From Cellvibrionaceae bacterium (GTDB lineage Bacteria > Pseudomonadota > Gammaproteobacteria > Pseudomonadales > Cellvibrionaceae), in contig JAGKWQ010000008.1 of the NCBI GenBank assembly GCA_021151825.1, positions 212,877-276,876 on the forward strand: a DNA stretch of 64,000 nt, given 5' to 3'. Under the pieces are notes generated by a model. The model ran no database searches, had not been told where the DNA came from, and worked only from the letters and a program-made list of their open reading frames with translations. Each line of letters starts with the position of its first letter. Positions within the stretch are counted from its first letter, which is position 1. The translations under genes and the position numbers were made by a program. Shown in pieces: positions 28,635-35,678 of the stretch.

Positions 28635-28961
28635 TCAATGACAAATAGTAATTGTTAACCCCATTTTTTGCTCCCACTTTCCATCCTTGAACTCAAACTG
28701 CCTTGTTTCTTCTCCACACCCTGAGCTTTCCATTGGCCGAGTACACATTAAGTATTCATTTTTTGGATTGTGGAACCAATAAGCAACATGACCTTCCCTT
28801 TTAATTTTTTCATAACCTCTCAACTCAGAGGGTGGAGCATCAGTAAAACTCCATTTATCGACGCTTTTAACGGATTTACAGTATGGATTTTCAGGCATAA
28901 CACTTCTTGAGTTGCATGAAATCAAAGAACTAAGCAAAAGAATAGCAATTAGGTATTTCAT
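28635..28961 (-). CDS. Small lipoprotein (cassette)
   Basis: The open frame runs upstream through the attC, but the genuine start is the ATG at 28959-28961, giving a 108-aa protein with a signal peptide and lipobox (AILLLSSLISCNS). The mature part contains four more Cys (YCKS, CTRPMESSGCG, TICH), fitting a disulfide-bonded periplasmic fold, and the strand HVAYWFHNPKNEYLMC. No family recognised. Confidence 0.75.
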   Translation of the reverse strand: MKYLIAILLLSSLISCNSRSVMPENPYCKSVKSVDKWSFTDAPPSELRGYEKIKREGHVAYWFHNPKNEYLMCTRPMESSGCGEETRQFEFKDGKWEQKMGLTITICH

Positions 28962-28968
28962 CTGCACC

Positions 28969-29099
28969 CTATAACGCCGAGCTAAGCGGCAGTTTGTAAG
29001 TCGTGGTTTTGTGGAATACTTTTGCGCAGCAAAACCACAAAACTGCAACTTAAAAACTGTCCAGCCACGAAGTGGCGATGCTTGAGCGATTTGTTATAT
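28969..29099 (-). repeat. attC site 7 (131 bp, main type)
   Basis: CTATAAC...GTTATAT; standard arms and central hairpin; the outer hairpin is CCACGAAGTGG. Confidence 0.92.
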
Positions 29100-29101
29100 G
29101 A

Positions 29102-29563
29102 CTAGATGCAAACTGCAACCTCTTTATTCTTTGGATTAAAAAGAACAACCCAATTCTGCAATTCCTGAAGTGGCTTTTCAACAGATTTTCGCAACAACAC
29201 CGATAGTTCAGGTAAAACCTTGGAAATAAGCTGCTCTTTTACAATTGCTGCATATTCAGAAGGGATTGAATTTACTCGTATTTCCCATTTTGGCTCATAG
29301 TGCCCAGACTCAATCATGTCTCTTGAAGATGAAAGATGAGGCCTATAATTTTTGTAGCTAACCTCGATGATTTTAATTGAAGATTTTTCTTTAATTTTTG
29401 TTGTGTATGATGATGCCCAATATTCGTCTTGATACCAAAACCTTACAGTAAATAAATCAAATTGTGGAGTTTCGCTGAAGGCGCTGCTAAGCAGTTCAGC
29501 ACCTACGGGGTAAGAAAAACCTTTTGGGATTTTTTCTTTAAATTTAGTAGGAATGATTTTCAT
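29102..29563 (-). CDS. Hypothetical 153-aa cassette protein
   Basis: The start is taken at the ATG 29561-29563 (MKIIPTKFKEKIPKGFSYP), preceded by GGAAGGAAG; the longer frame only reads back through the attC. It is a soluble alpha/beta protein with FDLFTVRFWYQDEYWASSY and PKWEIRVNSIPSEYAAIVKE; no signal peptide. I recognise no domain. It is a complete cassette, ending two bases before attC 7. Confidence 0.68.
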   Translation of the reverse strand: MKIIPTKFKEKIPKGFSYPVGAELLSSAFSETPQFDLFTVRFWYQDEYWASSYTTKIKEKSSIKIIEVSYKNYRPHLSSSRDMIESGHYEPKWEIRVNSIPSEYAAIVKEQLISKVLPELSVLLRKSVEKPLQELQNWVVLFNPKNKEVAVCI

Positions 29564-29572
29564 ACTTCCTTC

Positions 29573-29704
29573 ATATAACGCCGTGCTCAACGGCAGTTTG
29601 TAAGTTGTGGTTTTGTGGATTACTTTTGCGCAGCAAAACCACAAAACTGCGACTTAAAAACTGTCCAGCGCACGAAGTGCGTGGGTTGCTACGCTTTGCT
29701 ATAC
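29573..29704 (-). repeat. attC site 8 (132 bp) with decayed core at one end
   Basis: ATATAAC at one end, but the other end reads GCTATAC instead of GTTRRRY, so one core triplet is mutated. Inner arms and hairpin are intact. Confidence 0.85.
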
Positions 29705-30072
29705 TCTTGCTCGCTTTTATAGCCCATGAAATCAAACCAGCTTATTCTTTCAGCTTTTAGTGGTTCAGGTAATGCCTCAAATGCCCAATGACGTTCGACC
29801 GATCTAGTGTTTGATAAATCAATGTCTTCACTCACTGCGTTTCTAATTGTTTGGACTAGGCTAGCATTACCTTCAAGATAAAACCTGTTTAAAATTTCAT
29901 ATGCGTCAATAACACTTTGCTTCTCACCTGCGTCTATTTTTCTTTGAATAAATTTGGTGAAAACTGCTATTTCAAATATCAGCAACCCTTCTTCTTTATT
30001 AAGACGGTCTTTGATCTCAGGAAATCGTTCCTTTATTGCTTTTAATAGTTCACTTCTATGTGCTTTCGTCAT
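29689..30072 (-). CDS. Hypothetical cassette protein, DUF7674-like
   Basis: The start ATG is at 30070-30072 (MTKAHRSELLKAIKERFPEIK); the longer frame comes from the attC. This 127-aa, mostly helical, soluble protein has a C-terminal part (ERHWAFEALPEPLKAERISWF) that matches the pattern of the 35162-35545 cassette (YWNALPENLKDLYFGF), with the same length and layout. I think both belong to a small helical family like DUF7674, frequent next to toxin or integron genes. Function unknown. Confidence 0.65.
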   Translation of the reverse strand: MTKAHRSELLKAIKERFPEIKDRLNKEEGLLIFEIAVFTKFIQRKIDAGEKQSVIDAYEILNRFYLEGNASLVQTIRNAVSEDIDLSNTRSVERHWAFEALPEPLKAERISWFDFMGYKSEQEYSKA

Positions 30073-30084
30073 TTTATTAAGGCC

Positions 30085-30218
30085 GCATAACGCCATGTTA
30101 TGTGGCGGTTTGGAAGTTGACGATTTTGCGCGAACAATTGGCGAAGCCAATGCACAAAAACGGCAACTTACAAACCGTCCAGCACCTGAAAGGTGCGAAA
30201 TAGAACGCCTTGTTAAGG
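30085..30218 (-). repeat. attC site 9 (134 bp, divergent loop)
   Basis: GCATAAC...GTTAAGG. Outer arms differ (ATGTTATGTGGCGG) and the loop has ATTTTGCGCG/CGCAAAAT-like repeats with GGCGAAGCC instead of the usual hairpin. Confidence 0.85.
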
Positions 30219-30521
30219 TACATTCGCTTCGTCTAATTCTAACTTTGATAAAAATTCTGTAAGATTATGTGAGATATGTACTTCAGAAGATAATTGATGC
30301 ACCCATAGTACAAACTCACCGCTGCTCTTACAAAGTATAAAATTTCCTTCTAAATCTACTCCGACAATAGATGCAGATTTACCCTTCCACCATGAGGAAG
30401 ATAAATGCTTCCATTCTTCTTTATTCAAAAGTATAGCTAATCGAATCTCGCGACTCTCCAATTTAAGAAGGCGAATCATTCCAAGATTTTTAATAGCTTT
30501 CTTTAGCTGTTCCATATTCAC
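30213..30521 (-). CDS. Hypothetical 102-aa cassette protein (SMI1-like?)
   Basis: A small soluble protein with SREIRLAILLNKEEWKHLSSSWWKG, then SIVGVDLEGNFILCKSSGEFVLWVHQ and a helical C-terminus. The beta-strand pair with VGVDLEGNF and a following E/W pattern recalls SMI1/KNR4-type immunity proteins, but the length is short and I would not insist. The stop is within attC 9, and the start abuts attC 10. Confidence 0.55.
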   Translation of the reverse strand: MNMEQLKKAIKNLGMIRLLKLESREIRLAILLNKEEWKHLSSSWWKGKSASIVGVDLEGNFILCKSSGEFVLWVHQLSSEVHISHNLTEFLSKLELDEANVP

Positions 30522-30652
30522 CTTAACACCGAGCTAAGCGGCTGTTTTTGAGTTGCGGTTTTGTGGATTACTTTTGCGCAGCAAAACCACAAAGCCGCGA
30601 CTTACAAACTGTCCAGCGCACGAAGTGCGCGGGTTGCAGCACTTTGTTAGGT
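30521..30652 (-). repeat. attC site 10 (132 bp, main type)
   Basis: CCTTAAC...GTTAGGT; standard arms and central hairpin. Confidence 0.92.
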
Positions 30653-30655
30653 GCT

Positions 30656-30754
30656 TTACTTGTTTACTGGCCCCACATCCATACCATCGTAAGATTCAAT
30701 TTTAAACTGCTCTGCAATCTGAAACATTTCCTCTAACTGTTCTAGCGAAATCAT
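30656..30754 (-). CDS. Small ORF, 32 aa, second of an overlapping pair
   Basis: M-I-S-L-E-Q-L-E-E-M-F then QIAEQFKIESYDGMDVGPVNK, an amphipathic acidic peptide. Its ATG overlaps the TGA of the upstream ORF (ATGA), the usual sign of translational coupling. Alternatively the two ORFs are one gene split by a single frameshift, since joining them gives a 60-aa exported protein. No family known. Confidence 0.45.
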   Translation of the reverse strand: MISLEQLEEMFQIAEQFKIESYDGMDVGPVNK

Positions 30755-30846
30755 TTTTTATTCCCTGCATTAGATATTGAACTAGCCCCGACAAGCGCTA
30801 AAGCAAAAAAACATGATAAAAGAACACGGAGTTTCATCTGGCTCAT
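30751..30846 (-). CDS. Small ORF, 31 aa, signal-peptide-like
   Basis: Starts MSQMKLRVLL and continues SCFFALALVGASSISNAGNKK: a charged N-terminus, a hydrophobic core and an SNA cleavage-like end, so it looks like a bare signal peptide. A second ATG at 30835-30837 is possible. It precedes the 32-aa ORF with a 4-bp overlap inside one cassette. Confidence 0.45.
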   Translation of the reverse strand: MSQMKLRVLLSCFFALALVGASSISNAGNKK

Positions 30847-30848
30847 AC

Positions 30849-30977
30849 ACCTAACGTTAAGCACAACGGCAGTTTGTAATACGCGCGTTGTGGAATACTT
30901 TTGCGAAGCAAAACCACATAAGCGCGACTTACAAGCTGTCCAGCCACGAAGTGGCGTGTTGCTGCGCCTTGTTAAAT
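30849..30977 (-). repeat. attC site 11 (129 bp, main type variant)
   Basis: ACCTAAC...GTTAAAT; like attC 17 it has GCGTTGTGG and GCGAAGCAAAACCACATAAG in the loop, a subtype of the main form. Confidence 0.9.
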
Positions 30978-31053
30978 TTCTTTTTATTTTCGCCTTCTCT
31001 TTTAAGAAAAAAGTGGACAGTGGCTTGGCAAAGTAAAAATATATTAACCAAAC

Positions 31054-31326
31054 CTATTCTTTGCTATAAATATTCTTTTCGTACCATGATTCCGAATGAA
31101 CTTCACCGGATGCTGATTCTATTGCCTTTTGAATTACATGAAGTGGAATTTGAACTATTTTTTCACCAACGTAAATTTCAAACCATAATGATTCGTCTTT
31201 GTCGTCAGCTACGATTGTAGCTAAGTCATATGACTTTCCATCCAGGGTTGCATTTACCAATAATTTCTTCCCGTCATCTACGGTTCCAAACCAGAGCAGT
31301 TCTGTAGTTAGCCTGAGAATTTCCAT
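31054..31326 (-). CDS. Hypothetical 90-aa cassette protein
   Basis: A soluble acidic protein, strand-rich at the N-terminus (LLWFGTVDDGKKLLVNATLD, LATIVADDKDESLWFEIYVG) and helical afterwards. No signal peptide, no family recognised. A 76-bp stretch separates its stop from attC 11, in which I see nothing coding. Confidence 0.6.
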   Translation of the reverse strand: MEILRLTTELLWFGTVDDGKKLLVNATLDGKSYDLATIVADDKDESLWFEIYVGEKIVQIPLHVIQKAIESASGEVHSESWYEKNIYSKE

Positions 31327-31338
31327 ACTTACTTTCCA

Positions 31339-31479
31339 ATTTAACGCCGAGTTCAGCGGCAGTTTTTAAGTTGCGGTTTTGTGGAACACTTTTGCGCAGC
31401 AAAACCATAAAACCGCGACTTAAAAACTGTCCAACGAAGGCGCGAAGCGCCGTAGTGATGCTGCAACGACTTGTTAAGG
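31339..31479 (-). repeat. attC site 12 (141 bp, main type)
   Basis: ATTTAAC...GTTAAGG; longer outer hairpin (GGCGCGAAGCGCC). Confidence 0.9.
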
Positions 31480-31507
31480 TTTTAGAGAAAACTGACCAAA
31501 CTACCAA

Positions 31508-31882
31508 TTATTTTGAAACCTGAAAACGGTAGAAATGAGGTTTGCCATAAAGCTTCACGAGCTGTTGAAAAGTATATTCATTACCAGCAGCCATTATTTC
31601 AACTGGCTGGTCTTTTTTAAGACTAGTAATTGCCATGAATTCAGGCCACCACGCTACGTCACCTGACTGTGGCTTTTGAACTTCCCGAAAATATTCAGAT
31701 TTTGGCAATTCTTTTGTGGTCACATATTCATAATTAAAGCCACTTTGTGAATAAATAAACCAAACAAATTTAGCACCGTCTTGATTTTGCTCTTTTGTAA
31801 AAGGCAAAGACTTTTGCTCTTGTTGAGCTACAGATGAAAATGATAACAACGATAATAAAATTACGAAAAAAAGCTTATTCAT
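31508..31882 (-). CDS. Exported 124-aa protein (cassette)
   Basis: Signal peptide MNKLFFVILLSLLSFSSVAQ. The mature part holds KFVWFIYSQSGFNYEYV and QKPQSGDVAWWPEFMAI, the latter resembling the GD-V-A-W motif of NlpC/P60 or CHAP cell-wall hydrolases, but no catalytic Cys or His triad is visible, so it would be at best a remnant or binding version. Likely periplasmic. Complete cassette. Confidence 0.7.
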   Translation of the reverse strand: MNKLFFVILLSLLSFSSVAQQEQKSLPFTKEQNQDGAKFVWFIYSQSGFNYEYVTTKELPKSEYFREVQKPQSGDVAWWPEFMAITSLKKDQPVEIMAAGNEYTFQQLVKLYGKPHFYRFQVSK

Positions 31883-31889
31883 TTATATG

Positions 31890-32003
31890 CCTTAACGCCG
31901 CGATAAACGGTGGTTTTTAAGTTGTACTTTTGCCATAAAATGGAGCGAAGCGGAATGGCAAAAGTGCAACTTAAAAACCATCCGTTTCATTGCTTTGTTA
32001 GGT
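31890..32003 (-). repeat. attC site 13 (114 bp, second type)
   Basis: CCTTAAC...GTTAGGT. Arms GCGATAAACGGTGG and TTGCCATAAAATGGAGCGAAGC define a subtype shared with sites 18 and 19. Confidence 0.92.
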
Positions 32004-32498
32004 GCTGTTTTGATTGATCAGGAATTCATGGAACTCGGGAAGCTCGGGTGGCTCAATTTCTTTGTACGCAGAGAACACTAGACGTTTAAATGCGCTCCGC
32101 CAGAAGTTTAGAGCTTTCAAGTCGCCTCGAAAGACTGCTATAAGCCAAGGTTGTGGGGAACAAAGAATGACTCGCTCGACCACTGTGGAGGCTACACCTC
32201 TTCCACGATATTTAGGTAATACAAATATGTCTGCGAACTCTGTAATCGGCTTACCTTCAATTTGCGCGGCATGAAGTATAAAAAAGCCTGCGACCGCGCC
32301 ATCGCATTTTACGAGATAGGCGCTACTCCCCCTCTCTGAACGGAGGGCCTGCAAAAGGTCTTCTTCTGGTGTTTCAAATCTTCCTGCGCCATCGACATCT
32401 AGTTGCTCTCTAGCTGAGGAGTCGAGTTGGTAATACTGCCAGAGGTTTGCAAGCATAGGAGCGTGTGTTATCTGCATTTGGAAAAGTTCGATATTCAC
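31998..32498 (-). CDS. GNAT-family acetyltransferase (cassette)
   Basis: A 166-aa protein with a clear GNAT layout: VAGFFILHAAQIEGKP (strand 4), TEFADIFVLPKYRGRGVAS (strand 4-5 with the R-G-R-G-V-A acetyl-CoA turn), and LIAVFRGDLKALNFWRSAF. The pattern is typical of N-acetyltransferases acting on small amines, antibiotics or proteins; the substrate is unknown. It is a full cassette whose stop lies in attC 13. Confidence 0.88.
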   Translation of the reverse strand: MNIELFQMQITHAPMLANLWQYYQLDSSAREQLDVDGAGRFETPEEDLLQALRSERGSSAYLVKCDGAVAGFFILHAAQIEGKPITEFADIFVLPKYRGRGVASTVVERVILCSPQPWLIAVFRGDLKALNFWRSAFKRLVFSAYKEIEPPELPEFHEFLINQNST

Positions 32499-32518
32499 TA
32501 AGGGGTAACCTCTACGGC

Positions 32519-32651
32519 GCCTAACGCCGAGCTAAGCGGCAGTTTTTAAGTTGCGGTTTTGTGAAATATTTTTGCGCAGCAAAACCACAAAACTGCGACT
32601 TAAAAACTGTCCAGCACACGTAGTGCGCGATGCTTGAGCGACTTGTTATGC
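32519..32651 (-). repeat. attC site 14 (133 bp, main type)
   Basis: GCCTAAC...GTTATGC with standard arms and central hairpin. Confidence 0.92.
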
Positions 32652-32652
32652 A

Positions 32653-32736
32653 TTACTTTTTTACGTCCCATAACGTTCCGTCTCGCCATGCTGCAATAAC
32701 AAACCAACCTGAACCCGATGTATCTAAGACAAACGC
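32653..32736 (-). pseudogene. Minimal cassette with a start-less reading frame
   Basis: Only about 85 bp lie between attC 14 and attC 15. One frame reads LAFVLDTSGSGWFVIAAWRD then GTLWDVKK and a stop, which looks like the C-terminus of a real protein, but no ATG, GTG or TTG start lies inside the cassette (a TTG sits in the neighbouring attC). It is probably a gene that has lost its 5' part. Confidence 0.5.
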
Positions 32737-32868
32737 AAGTAACGCCGTGCTCAACGGCAGTTTTTAAGTTGTGGTTTTGTGGGTTACTTTTGCGCAACAA
32801 AACCACAAAGCCGCGACTTACAAACTGTCCAGTGCACGCAGTGCGCGGGTTGCAGCACTTTGTTAGAG
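32737..32868 (-). repeat. attC site 15 (132 bp, main type)
   Basis: AAGTAAC...GTTAGAG with standard arms and central hairpin. Confidence 0.92.
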
Positions 32869-33390
32869 TTCATTTTCCATGAATGGAAGGTTGATCACTG
32901 TAATTTGGTAGTTCGAACACGATATAATTGTATTAGCTCTTTTCTCCATAGCTGATGTACGAACAAAATAGTACCTTGCTCCAGAAAAACCATTCAGCTT
33001 GAGTAGTGTTGATTTCATACGTTCGGCAATAGTGCCAATTGGCCTTCTTGATGTTGTTATTTCTGCTGAAATAACAGTTTCTCCATTCAATTTACCCTCA
33101 AGGTCTGGCTCAAATGCACCACCAGTTTGCCGTGGGTTCCAACTCCATTCGATAGTTTCTTTTGCAAAACCTAAATTCAGTAAATGTTTTGCAGCAACAA
33201 GTATTAAATATTCATGCTGAATTTGATTGAGATTTTCATATACCGCATCTCGAATTGCTGCAAGCATTGAAACTGCATGTTCTGCTGATTGCGGAGTAAC
33301 TGCACTTAACCTTGATAGCTCAGCAATTAGCGCCGAAGCATCAGATAGAACCTTTTTTTCCGCACCTATAATGTTACCGATAATTTCCAT
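32863..33390 (-). CDS. Putative PD-(D/E)XK-like nuclease (cassette)
   Basis: A 175-aa soluble protein with a helical N-terminal half (about 1-78) and an alpha/beta C-terminal half. The segment FEPDLEGKLNGETVISAEIT (about 93-112) has D96 followed after 13 residues by E110-I-T, arranged like the core of PD-(D/E)XK restriction endonucleases (D...ExK with K replaced by T). A following helix (TIAERMKSTLLKLNGF) and strand (RYYFVRTS) fit that fold. The function is inferred only from this pattern. It is a single cassette with no methylase partner nearby. Confidence 0.55.
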   Translation of the reverse strand: MEIIGNIIGAEKKVLSDASALIAELSRLSAVTPQSAEHAVSMLAAIRDAVYENLNQIQHEYLILVAAKHLLNLGFAKETIEWSWNPRQTGGAFEPDLEGKLNGETVISAEITTSRRPIGTIAERMKSTLLKLNGFSGARYYFVRTSAMEKRANTIISCSNYQITVINLPFMENEL

Positions 33391-33398
33391 TTGAAAGA

Positions 33399-33512
33399 CT
33401 CTAACGCTTAGCTCAACTGTGGTTTATATGGGGAATTTTTTTGCGTAAAATGAGCGAAGCGAATGCCAATAAATTCTCCATACAAACCATCAGTTGGAGC
33501 GCATTGTTATGC
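33399..33512 (-). repeat. attC site 16 (114 bp, odd type)
   Basis: CTCTAAC...GTTATGC with arms GGTTTATATGGGGAAT/ATTCTCCATACAAACC and an inner GAGCGAAGCGAATG hairpin; related to the second type but distinct. Confidence 0.85.
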
Positions 33513-33528
33513 ATGTTAATTGGTATAA

Positions 33529-34542
33529 CTAATTTAAAGTGTACCAATAGATTAATAAATCATTTTTAGGCTTAAAGTTCACTATTTCACTTCTAAATTC
33601 ATTCTCATTAATTTTTTTAAGTTCACCATCCCAGCACAAGCTAACAAAACGCCCCTTTTTGTCACTACCCACTTCCTTTTTAATGGATAGCTCAAATTTT
33701 TTAATTGGCATTTTCCAACTATTCGCAGTTACTAAAATATAACGTGCCCACTCAAAATTAATCATAGGTGAGTGTTCTTTTACGCCGGAAGCATTCCCAC
33801 TTAGGTATGTAAACATTTTTTCTTTAAGTCTTGAATCAAGGCATGCACTGCCCGCAAGTTGTAAATACTCTTCCTTCGGATCATATGCGAAAGCACCACC
33901 AGTATATGGTGTATATTTATGACTTATTTTAGTGGCCCCTCCGGCTGGAAATTTTTGCCTCCAAAAATAAGTTATCTGGTTTAACCAAAGAGGTACTCCG
34001 TCCTCACGCAGAGCCCCCTTTGAAACCAAATATTTTTTGTCCACTTCAGACAACTTATTTATTTCGTAATTCGCTAATTTATATGGTGAATCAATTAAAC
34101 CATCTGCTAACGGTGTTATGTCGAAACCACCAAACTTACTGTAATTTATTTTCTTCTCTTTCAAAAAAGCTGTAATATCCTCCCCATTTTCAGTTACAGC
34201 CTTAACATCTACTGAATATTTAATATTGATCCCATTCACCACCACTTCAAAGCTACTAAAGTCCGGAGGATAAGATTGGGTATTGCTCGGCCAATTTATA
34301 CCAAATGGAGGAACAGGAAAACCAACCGTAACCTCAATTTCTCTCTTGAATGTATTTTCAAACTCATATTGAACTGATATTTGTTTCGGTGAAATCTCTA
34401 ATTTTTCACTTACCATTGAAATATCTTTTTCTTCAGAAAAAACTAGCCCGCTAGAACTAACTTCAACAACTGAGTCATTCGCTTCGCATCTAAGATAGAT
34501 GCCAATGCAAAGTAAAATCAATATTTTTAAAACTTTAGTCAT
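33529..34542 (-). CDS. Exported DUF4424 protein (largest cassette)
   Basis: A 337-aa protein with a signal peptide (ILILLCIGIYLRCEAND). The N-terminal region matches DUF4424: SGLVFSEEKDISMVSEKLEI, then VQYEFENTFKREIEVTVGFP and VPPFGINWPSNTQSYPPDF. Members are periplasmic or secreted proteins of unknown role with a beta-sandwich core. At 1 kb it is the largest gene in the array. Its codon use looks AT-rich compared with the Tc genes and core genes. Confidence 0.8.
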   Translation of the reverse strand: MTKVLKILILLCIGIYLRCEANDSVVEVSSSGLVFSEEKDISMVSEKLEISPKQISVQYEFENTFKREIEVTVGFPVPPFGINWPSNTQSYPPDFSSFEVVVNGINIKYSVDVKAVTENGEDITAFLKEKKINYSKFGGFDITPLADGLIDSPYKLANYEINKLSEVDKKYLVSKGALREDGVPLWLNQITYFWRQKFPAGGATKISHKYTPYTGGAFAYDPKEEYLQLAGSACLDSRLKEKMFTYLSGNASGVKEHSPMINFEWARYILVTANSWKMPIKKFELSIKKEVGSDKKGRFVSLCWDGELKKINENEFRSEIVNFKPKNDLLIYWYTLN

Positions 34543-34558
34543 ATTTTAGCTACCAGAT

Positions 34559-34687
34559 GCATAACGTTAAGCACAACGGCAGTTTGTAAGTTGTGCGTTG
34601 TGGAATACTTTTGCGAAGCAAAACCACATAAGCGCGACTTACAAACTGTCCAGCCACGCAGTGGCGTGTTGCTGCGCATTGTTATAC
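34559..34687 (-). repeat. attC site 17 (129 bp, main type variant)
   Basis: GCATAAC...GTTATAC; nearly the same as attC 11 over its length, suggesting recent common origin. Confidence 0.92.
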
Positions 34688-35005
34688 CCCTTTGTATTTT
34701 GAGAGTATTTCATTGCAAGCCTTTTTAACACTTTCTCTGTAAAAAATAATACATTCAGAAATTTCTTGATCGGCTTTTAATAGCCACTCCTGAGAACAGT
34801 GCTCCCGTACTGTTTTTGTGGGCAAATGGTCAGTGTCAGACTCAATTACACCAAAAATATGGAACTCAGTATCCCAAACACTCCCATGAATAGAATTTCC
34901 GATTTTCCACATTTCTATAACGTTATCCAAATAGTCTATGTCACTAGCTAAAATTTCTTGAGCTAGCTCGCATGCTCTTTGATGTTTGCTCGAATGTACA
35001 TTCAT
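34682..35005 (-). CDS. Hypothetical 107-aa cassette protein, DUF2489-like
   Basis: A soluble helical protein: HQRACELAQEILASDIDYLD, then SVWDTEFHIFGVIESDTDHL followed by PTKTVREH and a long C-terminal helix ending AC-NEILSKYKG. The order AC-LA...E-D-LP...VR resembles the DUF2489 group often found in cassettes. Function unknown. Confidence 0.6.
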   Translation of the reverse strand: MNVHSSKHQRACELAQEILASDIDYLDNVIEMWKIGNSIHGSVWDTEFHIFGVIESDTDHLPTKTVREHCSQEWLLKADQEISECIIFYRESVKKACNEILSKYKGV

Positions 35006-35012
35006 ATTTTAC

Positions 35013-35126
35013 ATATAACGCCGCGATAAACGGTGATTTTTAAGTTGCACTTTTGCCATAAAATGGAGCGAAGCGAAATGGCAAAAATGCGACTTAAAAA
35101 CCATCCGCTTGATTGCTTTGTTAGAG
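35013..35126 (-). repeat. attC site 18 (114 bp, second type)
   Basis: ATATAAC...GTTAGAG; GCGATAAACGGTGA arm and ATGGAGCGAAGCGAAATGG centre as in sites 13 and 19. Confidence 0.92.
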
Positions 35127-35161
35127 TTTTTTGAAAAAATCAAAATGAAAAAATTAACAAT

Positions 35162-35545
35162 TTAATAGGGCTTTTTCCGGTGAAAACCAAAGTATAGGTC
35201 TTTCAGGTTTTCTGGCAAAGCGTTCCAATATAACTCACAGGCATTTAACGGCACATTCCAAAATAGATTCTCGACAAATGCTACGTCAATAGCTTTCTTT
35301 ATATCTTCATCCCCGATTAGTAAACCGTTGCTGATGAACGTAAATAGCCCCTGGTAATCTTTGGGCGGTTTACCTTTGCCCATTTCATTATTTAAGGCAT
35401 TCGCCAAACACTCAAACCAACTATACGAATATAGATCGGACTCAAAGTCACCCCACAGACGAAAATATTCCTTATCAGCAAGGGTAGATATAGAAGGGAA
35501 TTTAGCTTTTACTTCTTCACAAAATTTATCTCGGGACATTGTCAT
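35162..35545 (-). CDS. Hypothetical cassette protein, DUF7674-like (second copy of the family)
   Basis: A 127-aa helical soluble protein: KFCEEVKAKFPSIS, then WFECLANALNNEMGKGKP and YQGLFTFISNGLLIGDEDI, ending CELYWNALPENLKDLYFGF. It shares length, order of motifs and the W-ALPE-LK ending with the 29689-30072 cassette, so the two are distant homologues carried on attC sites of different types. Function unknown; the family turns up with toxin and integron genes. Confidence 0.68.
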   Translation of the reverse strand: MTMSRDKFCEEVKAKFPSISTLADKEYFRLWGDFESDLYSYSWFECLANALNNEMGKGKPPKDYQGLFTFISNGLLIGDEDIKKAIDVAFVENLFWNVPLNACELYWNALPENLKDLYFGFHRKKPY

Positions 35546-35556
35546 TCCTTGCGCAA

Positions 35557-35670
35557 CTCTAACGCCGCGATAAACGGTGGTTTTAAAGTTGCACTTTTGC
35601 CATAAAATGAAGCGAAGCGGAATGGCAAAAGTGCAACTTAAAAACCATCCGTTTGATTGCTTTGTTAGGC
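35557..35670 (-). repeat. attC site 19 (114 bp, second type)
   Basis: CTCTAAC...GTTAGGC; same subtype as sites 13 and 18. Confidence 0.92.
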
Positions 35671-35678
35671 TTTTTTGC

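Noticed and set aside
32600..32806. ORFs whose N-terminus reads MVLLRKS...QNH
   Set aside because: Several open frames continue upstream through the attC hairpin and give the same start peptide; this is translation of the attC, so internal starts were used instead.
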